From Brevibacillus sp. (GTDB lineage: Bacteria > Bacillota > Bacilli > Brevibacillales > Brevibacillaceae): DNA of 32,389 nt. Positions 24,084 through 31,577 of this stretch are shown piece after piece. Below the pieces are notes generated by a model. It did no database searches, was not told where the DNA came from, and saw only the letters and a list, made by a program, of their open reading frames with translations. Where the stretch lies: assembly GCA_029240815.1 (NCBI GenBank), contig JARDZO010000025.1:1-32389 (forward strand), given 5' to 3'. Position 1 is the first letter of the stretch. The number at the start of each line of letters is the position of its first letter. The position numbers were made by a program, and so were the translations under genes.

Positions 24084-25292
24084 ATGACGACGACCAAATG
24101 GGCAATGGATACTGCCATCATTCATACAGCACAAGAGCCATGTCAGAAAACAGGAGCAGTCGTTTCAGCAATCGTTCCAGCAGTCGCTTACGCTTTTCCT
24201 GATGCGGATGCAGCGGCAGCTTGCGTAGCTGGCGAACGGGAAGGAACCTATTACGGACGCTACGGCAATCCGACGATCGCGACATTGGAGGTCAAAATCG
24301 CTTCATTGGAGAATGGAGAGGCTGCATTGGGAGTAAGCAGCGGGATGGCTGCCATCTCAGGGGCATTGCTCGCTTATCTGCAACAAGGCGACCATGTCGT
24401 GTGTACACGTGACGTCTATGGAGGCAGCCACAAATTTCTCACTTCACTGGCGCCTCGCTACGGCATTTCAGCCGATTTTGTGGATTGTACAGATTTGGAC
24501 GCGGTAGAACGGGCGTTTTTGCCCCAGACCAAGGTGCTGTACATCGAGACGCCGTCGAATCCTTGCCTGACTGTGCTGGATATCGCAGCTTTGTCGCGCT
24601 TGGCACATACACGAGGAATTACCGTGATCGTAGACAACACCTTTATGACGCCGTATTTGCAACGGCCGCTCGAGCTTGGGGCAGATGTAGTTGTCCACAG
24701 CGCTACCAAATACTTGAATGGACACGGAGACGTGATTGCCGGGTTTATCGTAGGGAAGCGGGACAACATCCAGTTCATGCGTAAGCACATCATGGGTGAT
24801 CTCGGACAAAATCTGAACGCTTGGGACGCTTTTCTGATCCTGCGTGGACTCAAGACCCTTGGCTTGCGCGTCCGGCAGCACTGCCACAATGCAGAAGCAG
24901 TCGCTCATTTTTTGGCTGAGCATCCTGCCATCGAAAAGGTGTATTATCCAGGACTTCCTTCACATCCGCAGCATGAGCTCGCCAAACGGCAAATGGCGGG
25001 CATGGGGGGAATCGTTTCGTTCGAGGTCAAAGGTGGCTACGAGGCAGCCAAATCTTTCATTAACGCGCTGCGCCTCGCTATGATATCGTTTAGTCTAGGA
25101 GATCCGGAAACACTGGTGCAGCATCCTGCCTCGATGACCCACTTTTCCATTCCAGCTGAGGAACGGGTCAAGTTTAATATCACAGACGGTTTGATTCGAT
25201 TGTCTACCGGCTTGGAGGATGCACAGGACATCATCAGGGACTTGGAGCAGGCATTGTCCCAACTACTGGTGGCATCAGTCGTAAAGGACTAG
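24084..25292 (+). CDS. PLP-dependent Cys/Met metabolism enzyme (methionine gamma-lyase or cystathionine gamma-lyase type)
   Basis: This 402-residue member of the trans-sulfuration family has PLP Lys209 in HSATKYLNGHGDVIAG, the Tyr of the neighbouring subunit in YYGRYGNPT near residue 56, and Tyr112 stacking on PLP in VYGGSH. The C-terminal stretch GDPETLVQHPASMTH is very close to methionine gamma-lyases. The Cys that MGL carries two residues after the stacking Tyr (Cys116 in Pseudomonas) is Gly114 here, as in cystathionine enzymes, so the choice between methionine and cystathionine/homocysteine lyase stays open. The start ATG 24084 follows AAAAAGGAG. A consensus sigma-54 promoter stands directly upstream and the activator gene follows. 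This points to inducible amino-acid degradation rather than biosynthesis. Confidence 0.87.
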   Translation: MTTTKWAMDTAIIHTAQEPCQKTGAVVSAIVPAVAYAFPDADAAAACVAGEREGTYYGRYGNPTIATLEVKIASLENGEAALGVSSGMAAISGALLAYLQQGDHVVCTRDVYGGSHKFLTSLAPRYGISADFVDCTDLDAVERAFLPQTKVLYIETPSNPCLTVLDIAALSRLAHTRGITVIVDNTFMTPYLQRPLELGADVVVHSATKYLNGHGDVIAGFIVGKRDNIQFMRKHIMGDLGQNLNAWDAFLILRGLKTLGLRVRQHCHNAEAVAHFLAEHPAIEKVYYPGLPSHPQHELAKRQMAGMGGIVSFEVKGGYEAAKSFINALRLAMISFSLGDPETLVQHPASMTHFSIPAEERVKFNITDGLIRLSTGLEDAQDIIRDLEQALSQLLVASVVKD

Positions 25293-25315
25293 GAACGTAA
25301 TGCAGGAGGGCCGAC

Positions 25316-26767
25316 ATGACCGAATTTTCCCGCATAGAGGAATTCATTCAATCATACGCAGACAATATTTCGAAAGTGCTGGGGCTGGATGTCACCATTC
25401 TGGATGAGCAAGGTATCCGTGTGAGTGGAACGGGCTATTATCAAGAACTCATTGGATTGCCTGCACCGGAAGGGTCGTTCTTTCGGATGATTTTGCAGAC
25501 CGGGCAACCGGGTATGATCTTCGACATGAAAAAAAACGAGTCGCAGTGCATGAACTGCAAGTTTTTAATGCAATGCCGGGAGCTGGGGACCATCGGCTTT
25601 CCGGTGCACAAGCGGGAAAAGACGGTGGGGGTCATCGGAATCATCGGGTTTTCCACTGAGCAAAAGGAAAAGATGCTTCACCATTCGGAAAAGTGGATGC
25701 CCTTTTTGCAGCATATCAGCTCGCTGATCGAGCACAAGCTGCTGGAGTTGGATGCTGAGTTGGAAAAGAGCTGTCACATTCAGGAGGAAAAGCCTGAAGC
25801 ATCCGCTAATCCGGTTTATTATGCGCAATTAATCGGGGCAGAGACTGGGCTGCGTGATGTGATTGCCAAAGCGAGGAAAGTGACGAATAGCATTTCCACG
25901 GTTCTGGTTCGCGGGGAAAGCGGGACGGGCAAAGAGCTGTTAGCGAGAGCGATTCACAGCGAGAGCACCAGGAGCCGCTATCCATTCGTGGCCATCAACT
26001 GTGCAGCAATCCCGGAGAGTCTGCTGGAAAGTGAACTGTTCGGCTATGAAGGGGGAGCCTTCACCGGATCGAGGCGAGAGGGCAAACCAGGGAAATTCGA
26101 GCTGGCACATAAAGGTACCATCTTCCTCGATGAAGTCGGCGACATTCCGTTGGCGCTCCAGCCCAAGCTACTGCGAGTCTTGCAGGAAAAGACAGTCGAT
26201 CGAGTAGGTGGGATCAAAACGATTGGCATAGATGTGCGCGTCATTGCAGCGACTCATCGGGATTTGGAGCAGATGGTACGGGAAGGGACATTCAGGGAAG
26301 ACCTGTATTACAGACTCAATGTCATACCGCTGCGCTTACGTCCATTGCGAGAACGGCGAGAGGATATTCCGCTGTACCTTCATCACTTTTTGTACCGGTT
26401 TTCGACTCTGTTGCAAAAAAGCCCGTGTCAGCTCGATGCTGCACTGGCGCAACGACTCATCGAATACGATTGGCCGGGAAACATACGCCAGCTGGAAAAT
26501 GCGGTGGAGTACATGGTAAATATGGCGGAGGGTGACAAGATCGGGTTCGAGGATGTACCGGAATATTTGCTTTCTCCTGGAGAGGGAGAACGAACAGAGA
26601 ATCAGGTACACAGTCTGGAACGGTTGCTGGCGGACTACGAGCGATCTGTCCTACATCGTTATTTTACAGATCATGCGTACGCTCAGGACAAGGCTGCCAT
26701 CGCAAATAAGCTGCAGATCAGTTTGTCCACGCTATATCGTAAACTGGAGAAGTATGGATTGGAATAG
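25316..26767 (+). CDS. Sigma-54-dependent transcriptional activator (AAA+ with CdaR/PrdR-like sensor domain and Fis HTH)
   Basis: This 483-residue protein has three parts. Residues 1-150 form a sensor like the sugar-diacid/PrdR-type domains (DVTILDEQGIRVSGTG, later VGVIGIIGF) with C-x2-C-x5-C at Cys78, 81 and 87. The AAA+ domain has Walker A GESGTGKE at 200-207, Walker B FLDEVGD near 270 and the arginine-finger segment FREDLYYRLNV. The C-terminus is a Fis-like helix-turn-helix (ISLSTLYRKLEKYG). The sigma-54 contact loop reads GAFTGS at 247-252 instead of the usual GAFTGA. The start ATG 25316 follows GCAGGAGGG, 23 bases after the PLP gene. It should activate the promoter at 24026. Confidence 0.92.
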   Translation: MTEFSRIEEFIQSYADNISKVLGLDVTILDEQGIRVSGTGYYQELIGLPAPEGSFFRMILQTGQPGMIFDMKKNESQCMNCKFLMQCRELGTIGFPVHKREKTVGVIGIIGFSTEQKEKMLHHSEKWMPFLQHISSLIEHKLLELDAELEKSCHIQEEKPEASANPVYYAQLIGAETGLRDVIAKARKVTNSISTVLVRGESGTGKELLARAIHSESTRSRYPFVAINCAAIPESLLESELFGYEGGAFTGSRREGKPGKFELAHKGTIFLDEVGDIPLALQPKLLRVLQEKTVDRVGGIKTIGIDVRVIAATHRDLEQMVREGTFREDLYYRLNVIPLRLRPLRERREDIPLYLHHFLYRFSTLLQKSPCQLDAALAQRLIEYDWPGNIRQLENAVEYMVNMAEGDKIGFEDVPEYLLSPGEGERTENQVHSLERLLADYERSVLHRYFTDHAYAQDKAAIANKLQISLSTLYRKLEKYGLE

Positions 26768-26775
26768 GCAAAAAG

Positions 26776-26997
26776 TAGCTGTTGAGGGGAGAAGCAGGTT
26801 TCCGATCTGCGCTCCAGCCTACACCCCGCAAAGGAGTATAGACTGTCCGCTGCACAACGATTCACGGGGAAGCGGTAAAGTAGTAGCCGCTCCGTAGGGA
26901 ATACAGAGGTACCGCTTCTGGATCCCGTGAATTCGTTGTTCAGCTAAGTAGGGTTCCGGAGTCGCTCCGCCTGGAAACCTGCTTCTCCTGCGAGCTA
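26776..26997. ncRNA. Long 222-base imperfect hairpin, candidate structured RNA or mobile palindromic element
   Basis: Starting 9 bases after the activator stop codon, the sequence folds on itself over its whole length. Stems from outside in are 26776-26780/26993-26997; 26788-26803/26973-26988 (16 bp perfect); 26809-26815/26958-26965 with one bulge; 26818-26822/26948-26952; 26849-26852/26941-26944; 26854-26868/26924-26939 with one bulge; and 26869-26877/26910-26918. This gives about 61 base pairs, with a 32-base apical loop and one large one-sided internal loop at 26823-26848. No ORF of note overlaps. The strand is unclear. On the minus strand a T5 run follows the base of the hairpin. Confidence 0.6.
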
Positions 26998-27000
26998 TTG

Positions 27001-27249
27001 TGATTTCTAGTTACCTGGTATTTAGAGGTTCAAGGGAGCAAATGCTCTTTCTGTCTATGGCTTGAGCTTCGAAGGGCGTTGGTGAATCAAGGGAGAACGA
27101 GCCATCAAATACGCCTGTTTGACGTGTCAAGGTAGCATTGAATAAGGAGAACCAAGCTTTCAGTCTTCTTCGGTATTGTCCCACGAAGGGTTATTTCTCA
27201 AAGAAACTCCTTGGAAAGCCCCAGAATAAGACACGTGGGAGAGTCAAAG
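27001..27249. other. Non-coding stretch with several local hairpins
   Basis: No coding region is supported here. Local inverted repeats include 27028-27034/27061-27067 enclosing GAGC/GCTC (27036-27039/27044-27047), GGCTT/GAGCC near 27059-27104, and a perfect 7-bp stem 27179-27185/27234-27240. That last stem encloses AAGG/CCTT (27186-27189/27209-27212) and TTTCT/AGAAA (27194-27198/27202-27206). It links the 222-base hairpin to the next folded block. Confidence 0.45.
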
Positions 27250-27474
27250 CTAGGCCGAGGAAAAAGGGGAAATAAGCGGAAGATCTTAGGAACACCAACC
27301 AAGGCGTAATGGAAAAAACGAAACACGGTTGTAAGCGTCCACCTCTGAAAAGCTCCCCGAGACGGCTGCTTTGGACGCGGTTTCGTTTTTTATATGGAGC
27401 CGGACAGGATGCCCCCCAGTAGGTGTTCCTATGAAGCTGGAGCGTTTTCCGCTTTTTCCTCCCCTCTACTATAG
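27250..27474. ncRNA. Nested long-range inverted repeats, candidate structured RNA domain
   Basis: Concentric stems span 225 bases. GAGGAAA (27257-27263) pairs with TTTCCTC (27455-27461), AAGCGGA (27274-27280) with TCCGCTT (27448-27454), and TAGGAACACC (27287-27296) with GGTGTTCCTA (27422-27431, 10 bp perfect). Inside these, AAAAAACGAAAC (near 27313) pairs with GTTTCGTTTTTT (near 27381), and GCGTCCA with TGGACGC within that. The innermost hairpin alone looks like a two-way terminator with A-run and T-run, but the surrounding pairings enclose it. No gene is present. Confidence 0.55.
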
Positions 27475-27486
27475 TCCCGACCGAGT

Positions 27487-27522
27487 GAAAAAAGGAAGCG
27501 GGTGCATTTTCCCTGCTTTTTT
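27487..27522. terminator. Bidirectional terminator, serves the minus-strand M20 operon
   Basis: AGCGGG (27497-27502) pairs with CCCTGCT (27511-27517, one bulge). A-run on the left and T6 on the right allow termination in either direction. It sits 6 bases past the stop of the carboxypeptidase gene. Confidence 0.7.
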
Positions 27523-27527
27523 CTATG

Positions 27528-28652
27528 TTACATCCGCGTCATCAAGCTAGCTAACAAAGCAGCTCGTGCCGAAAGCTGGTCAATCAGGATGTGCTCGTAC
27601 TCAGCGTGGGGTCCATCACCCATCGCGCCGAGGCCATCTAGTGTGGGAATCCCCAGGGCAGCTGTAAAGTTTCCATCGCTTCCGCCACCGACATGGGCTT
27701 CGGAGAGGGCAATTCCCAGCTCATTCCCGCACGCTGTAGCCAGGAGGAATAGCTGTTCTGTCCGATCCGTACGTTCCATGGGTGGACGGTTCACATCTCC
27801 GGTAACGTGAAGGGTAGTTCCTTCGAGATGTGGAGTTGCGTTGGTGATGAGAGAGCTTATTCGTTCGGCTTCGGACAGACGGTTGATCCGCACGTCAATC
27901 TCGAGACGGGCATTTTCTGCCACGACATTGGTGCGGTTTCCGCCGCTGGCAATGCCGACATTGATTGTTGTGCCTTTGCTGTAATCGGTCAGGCTCTGCA
28001 GATACAGGATCTGGTGAGCCATCTCTTCTACGGCGCTGATGCCTTCCTCGTGGTGATTGCCGGCGTGGGAGGCTTTTCCCTTTATGCTCATGCTAAAGTG
28101 TCCGACCCCTTTGCGGGAGGTCTTTAATGCCCCGGTATTTGCTACGGCCGGTTCTACAACAAGGACGACAGAGCTTTTCAGGGCTTCCTGTTCAATGTAT
28201 GTCCGAGAGCTTGCGCTGCCTGTCTCTTCGTCGCTCGTGCAGAGGAAAACGACTTTTTTCTGTAGAGCAATGCCTAGCTCTTTGCATGCCTTTACCGCCC
28301 AAATGGCCTGGATGATTCCGCTTTTCATGTCCAAAATACCTGGTCCATACGCTTTGTTACCTTCTACTCGATAGGAGAGTCTTCCGATGTCCCAGACGGT
28401 GTCCATATGACCAAGAATGAGAATCTGGTCGGTCCCCTCGCCATATGTAAAGCGCAGATGGTTTCCTGTGGTATCCATAGGGATCACTTCGGCGGTAATG
28501 CCCAAATGTTCGGCAAACAGTGATTGAAACACTTCCCCGCAACGGTCAACGGCTTGCTTGTCTTGGGTAGGAGATTCGGCTTTGACGACTCGTTCCACAT
28601 CCGCTAAGATACTCGTTTGATTTTCTTTCAAAAAATGCAGAAGCTCGGACAT
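27528..28652 (-). CDS. M20-family metallopeptidase, carboxypeptidase G2-like
   Basis: This 374-residue protein carries the M20 di-zinc ligands in LGHMDTVW, GPGILDMKSG and SDEETGS, and ends with the GGGSDGNF region. The dimerisation/lid domain begins near KGVGHFSMSIKGKASHAG. It is closest in pattern to glutamate carboxypeptidase G2, which removes C-terminal glutamate from folates and similar N-acyl-glutamates. The start ATG 28652 follows AGGAGG by 9 bases on the minus strand. A longer reading has no ribosome binding site. It lies 25 bases after the AbgA-like gene, so they form an operon. No signal peptide is visible, so it is probably intracellular. Confidence 0.85.
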   Translation of the reverse strand: MSELLHFLKENQTSILADVERVVKAESPTQDKQAVDRCGEVFQSLFAEHLGITAEVIPMDTTGNHLRFTYGEGTDQILILGHMDTVWDIGRLSYRVEGNKAYGPGILDMKSGIIQAIWAVKACKELGIALQKKVVFLCTSDEETGSASSRTYIEQEALKSSVVLVVEPAVANTGALKTSRKGVGHFSMSIKGKASHAGNHHEEGISAVEEMAHQILYLQSLTDYSKGTTINVGIASGGNRTNVVAENARLEIDVRINRLSEAERISSLITNATPHLEGTTLHVTGDVNRPPMERTDRTEQLFLLATACGNELGIALSEAHVGGGSDGNFTAALGIPTLDGLGAMGDGPHAEYEHILIDQLSARAALLASLMTRM

Positions 28653-28677
28653 GCTGACATTCCTCCTGTTAGGTATG

Positions 28678-30000
28678 TTAGGTGGTGGGGACGGGCTTGG
28701 ACATTTCGTGAGCATTCAACGCGCATAACACGAGTGTCTTTACCGCGATTTTCATCGTTTCTTCATCGATATCGAATTTTTCGTGATGATGGCCAGCAGC
28801 AAGCGTAGTACCAAATATGAGGTAAGAGGCAAGACCGCCATTTTGCTTCACTCGCTCCATCAAATAGGTGGCATCCTCTGAGCCGCCAGCCGAGGTAGTA
28901 TCTACAATGGATTCCACATCCTTCACCTTGCCTGCCTGCGCCCGGATGTAGGGGAGCAACTCCGGACTAGGGTCGCTGCTGCCTGCTTTGCCGACAATAT
29001 CGATTTTGGAATCCACCCCATACATCTGAGCAGAACTTTGGATGATGTCGATGGCTCTGGCCAGGATGTACTCATTGACTTCACTTGTGTCGCCCCGCGT
29101 TTCTAGCTTGAACGAGGCGTGATTGGGGATAATGTTTCGACCGCTTCCGGCTTCCAGTACACCGACGTTGATCCGGGAGTTGCCTGCGCTATGACGGGAG
29201 ATGGAGTGGAGATTCATGACGGCTGACGCAGCAGCAAGAAGTGCGTTTCGGCCTTCTTCCGGATTACCGCCTGCGTGCGAAGCAATACCCCTGTAGACCA
29301 CGTCCATTTTAGTAGTCGCGAGGTAGCCGTACGTTCCGCAGACTACTTCTCGCAAGGGGATACCGGTACCGACGTGGCAAGCGAATAAAAGATCGACATC
29401 ATCGGCAACCCCGGCTTCCACCATTGCCTTTGCACCGCGAACGCCTTCCTCAGCGGGTTGAAAGATCAGCTTTACGCGACCGTAGAGTTCCTCTTTGCAT
29501 TGGCTCAGGACATATGCTAATCCTAACCCGATGGAAGTATGAGCATCGTGACCGCATGCGTGCATCATCTTGTCATTGATAGAAGCGAACTTCCCCGCAA
29601 CTGGCAGATGATCAGATTCCTGTGATTCCTGCAGATCGAGAGCATCCATGTCTACGCGAAATGCGACGGTGGGGCCAGGTTTGCCAGAGTCCAGAATGCC
29701 GACGACACCTGTAAAGCCGCCAGACAAATACGGGACCCATTCTGCGACAGCCCCTTGAGAAAGGGCTCGTTGTTCTTGAGCTTTGAGAAAGGCTTGGGGC
29801 GGTACACCCATCCGTGCCTCCTCAGCGATTACCTCTCTTCCTGTTTTCACCTCATAACCCCATGCGGCGAGTTTGCTGGCCACAATGCTGGCGGTGCGGA
29901 ATTCCACCCACCCTGACTCGGCGTACTTGTGGAAATCACGGCGCCATTCCTGCAGAGAGGGATACAGTTTTTCTACAAGGCCCTCTACATGTTCATCCAT
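28678..30000 (-). CDS. M20D amidohydrolase, AbgA-like (p-aminobenzoyl-glutamate hydrolase subunit A type)
   Basis: This 440-residue protein is strikingly collinear with E. coli AbgA: WRRDFHKYAESGWVEFRTAS near residue 19, GGFTGVVGILDSGKPGP, FRVDMDALDLQES, MMHACGHDAHTSIGLGLAY, IFQPAEEGVRGAKAMV, VETRGD-type middle segment, SAGGSEDATYLMERV and GTTLAAGHHHEKFD. Metal ligands of the M20D active site (HACGHD, PAEEG, HHHE) are intact. AbgA with AbgB splits p-aminobenzoyl-glutamate, a folate breakdown product. No AbgB or AbgT is in view. The start ATG 30000 follows AAAGGAGG by 9 bases. Together with the CPG2-like gene downstream it suggests use of folate fragments or other aroyl/acyl amino acids. Confidence 0.87.
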   Translation of the reverse strand: MDEHVEGLVEKLYPSLQEWRRDFHKYAESGWVEFRTASIVASKLAAWGYEVKTGREVIAEEARMGVPPQAFLKAQEQRALSQGAVAEWVPYLSGGFTGVVGILDSGKPGPTVAFRVDMDALDLQESQESDHLPVAGKFASINDKMMHACGHDAHTSIGLGLAYVLSQCKEELYGRVKLIFQPAEEGVRGAKAMVEAGVADDVDLLFACHVGTGIPLREVVCGTYGYLATTKMDVVYRGIASHAGGNPEEGRNALLAAASAVMNLHSISRHSAGNSRINVGVLEAGSGRNIIPNHASFKLETRGDTSEVNEYILARAIDIIQSSAQMYGVDSKIDIVGKAGSSDPSPELLPYIRAQAGKVKDVESIVDTTSAGGSEDATYLMERVKQNGGLASYLIFGTTLAAGHHHEKFDIDEETMKIAVKTLVLCALNAHEMSKPVPTT

Positions 30001-30140
30001 CGCCCTTTTCCTCCTTTGCTTTTGAAATGAGAAAGAATTACGTAATTTTGCCCAATATTTTAAAAACCGTTTCTTCACAAACCAAACAAAACCTGCAAAA
30101 TGACTAAAAATATTAATATAAAAATTTAGAATATTTGAAG

Positions 30141-30169
30141 TTGACACTCTATTTCTGATAATTTATAGT
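30141..30169 (+). promoter_or_regulatory. Sigma-A promoter of the plus-strand M20 operon
   Basis: TTGACA (30141-30146), a 17-base spacer and TATAGT (30164-30169) form a near-consensus promoter within a very AT-rich divergent region (30001-30222). Transcription should start near 30176. No equally clear promoter is seen for the opposite gene. Confidence 0.85.
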
Positions 30170-30222
30170 TTTACTATTAAGTGAAGGATAAGCGAATATT
30201 TCTGTAAAGGGAGTTGACTTCT

Positions 30223-31572
30223 GTGCAGGACGTGTATTCATTCATTGACCAGAATAAGGAGACGTACATCCGCTGGCTTCAGGAGATTTGCCAACAGCCG
30301 AGTGTCGCAGCACAAAATCGCGGCATGAAAGAGACGGCCAATATGGTCGAGCAGTTTATCAACCAGATCGGCGGGGAGTCGAAACAACTAGAAACGTCCG
30401 GTTTTCCAGTGGTTTACGGAGAGTTCTCAGGGGAGAGCGAGAAGACCCTGTCCTTTTACAATCATTATGATGTGCAACCGGAAGACCCGCTCGATCTGTG
30501 GGAGTCACCCCCTTTTGGAGCAGAAATTCGCGATGGCCGCATGTACGCGCGCGGTGTGGCGGACAACAAAGGAAATCTCATGGCGCGGCTTGCCGCTGTC
30601 CATGCTTATACGCAAGTAAGAGGAAAGCTACCCACTCGCGTCAAGTTCATCGTAGAAGGGGAAGAAGAGATCGGCAGCGTTCATCTGGAAGAGTTCGTGG
30701 AAAAGTATCGCGATGTCATCCAGGCTGACGGCTGTATCTGGGAGTTTGGCTATAAAAACGCGGATGGACGCCCGCAGGTCAGCCTTGGCGTCAAAGGAAT
30801 GTGTTATGTGGAGCTGGTATGTAGGGGTGCCAACACAGACCTGCATTCCGCCAATGCGGCGATTATCGAAAATCCTGCCTGGAGATTGCTTTGGGCACTG
30901 AATACATTAAAAACACCGGATGAGAAGATTCAAATCAAAGGGTTTTACGACAAGGTAGCGACATTGAATGAAGACGATGCTGCCATGATCGATCAGATGA
31001 TCTACAACGAAGAAAGCACATTGGAAAAGCTGGGGTTGAAGTCGTTCTTGCTTGACTTGACCGGGATTCCCCTCAAAGAAAAACTGATCTTCCAACCGAC
31101 GTGTACGGTATGCGGCCTGGTTTCCGGCTATACCGGCACCGGTTCCAAGACGGTATTGCCTGCGGAAGCAAGAGTCAAACTGGACTTCCGTCTGGTGCCA
31201 GACCAAGACCCACATGAAATCTTCAGCTTGCTGCGAGCACACTTGGACGAGCACGGGTTTTCCGATATCGAAATGGAAGGCTTTACGCTGGAGCATCCAG
31301 CCCGCACGCCGTTCAACAATCCACTGACTCGCGCTGTGGTGAACACGGTGAAAGACATCTACGGTATGGAGCCGACGATTATGCCGATGTCTCCCGGGAC
31401 AGGCCCGATGTACATCCTTTGCCAAGATTTAGGCATCCCTGCTGTATCGGTAGGCGTGGGCAATTTCGCATCAAATAATCATGCTCCAAACGAGAATGTC
31501 ATCATCGAAGACTATATTCAAGGAATCAAGCACATGGCCGCCATATTCGAAGAGTTTGCCAAGGAGGCTTAA
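30223..31572 (+). CDS. M20-family dipeptidase (CNDP/DapE-like)
   Basis: This 449-residue protein has the zinc motifs FYNHYDVQP near residue 82, GRMYARGVADNKGN near 103, VEGEEEIGS near 143 and the C-terminal SPGTGPMY. The pattern matches the M20 subfamily of carnosinase-like cytosolic dipeptidases, which split dipeptides and beta-alanyl or gamma-linked derivatives. GTG 30223 is chosen because AAAGGGAG ends about 9 bases before it. TTG 30214 is in frame but sits right against that site. The next M20D gene starts 5 bases after its stop. Confidence 0.86.
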   Translation: MQDVYSFIDQNKETYIRWLQEICQQPSVAAQNRGMKETANMVEQFINQIGGESKQLETSGFPVVYGEFSGESEKTLSFYNHYDVQPEDPLDLWESPPFGAEIRDGRMYARGVADNKGNLMARLAAVHAYTQVRGKLPTRVKFIVEGEEEIGSVHLEEFVEKYRDVIQADGCIWEFGYKNADGRPQVSLGVKGMCYVELVCRGANTDLHSANAAIIENPAWRLLWALNTLKTPDEKIQIKGFYDKVATLNEDDAAMIDQMIYNEESTLEKLGLKSFLLDLTGIPLKEKLIFQPTCTVCGLVSGYTGTGSKTVLPAEARVKLDFRLVPDQDPHEIFSLLRAHLDEHGFSDIEMEGFTLEHPARTPFNNPLTRAVVNTVKDIYGMEPTIMPMSPGTGPMYILCQDLGIPAVSVGVGNFASNNHAPNENVIIEDYIQGIKHMAAIFEEFAKEA

Positions 31573-31577
31573 AAAAT

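Noticed and set aside
27312..27392. Simple terminator for the sigma-54 activator gene
   Set aside because: It lies ~545 bases after that gene and is enclosed by further paired segments, so a plain terminator role does not explain the region.
26776..27474. Group II intron, RNase P RNA, 6S RNA or tmRNA
   Set aside because: I found no domain V-like GAGCCG...CGGTTC hairpin, no RNase P conserved GAGGAAAGTCC core, no tmRNA ends and no large central bubble as in 6S RNA. OLE, ROOL and GOLLD could not be tested from memory.
27502..27810. Plus-strand frame opposite the end of the carboxypeptidase gene
   Set aside because: It overlaps the M20 gene on the other strand and starts within the terminator. 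No supporting motif.
30149..30163. CodY-like box between -35 and -10 of the M20 promoter
   Set aside because: It has 11 of 15 matches to AATTTTCWGAAAATT in a very AT-rich segment. Four mismatches are too many to claim.
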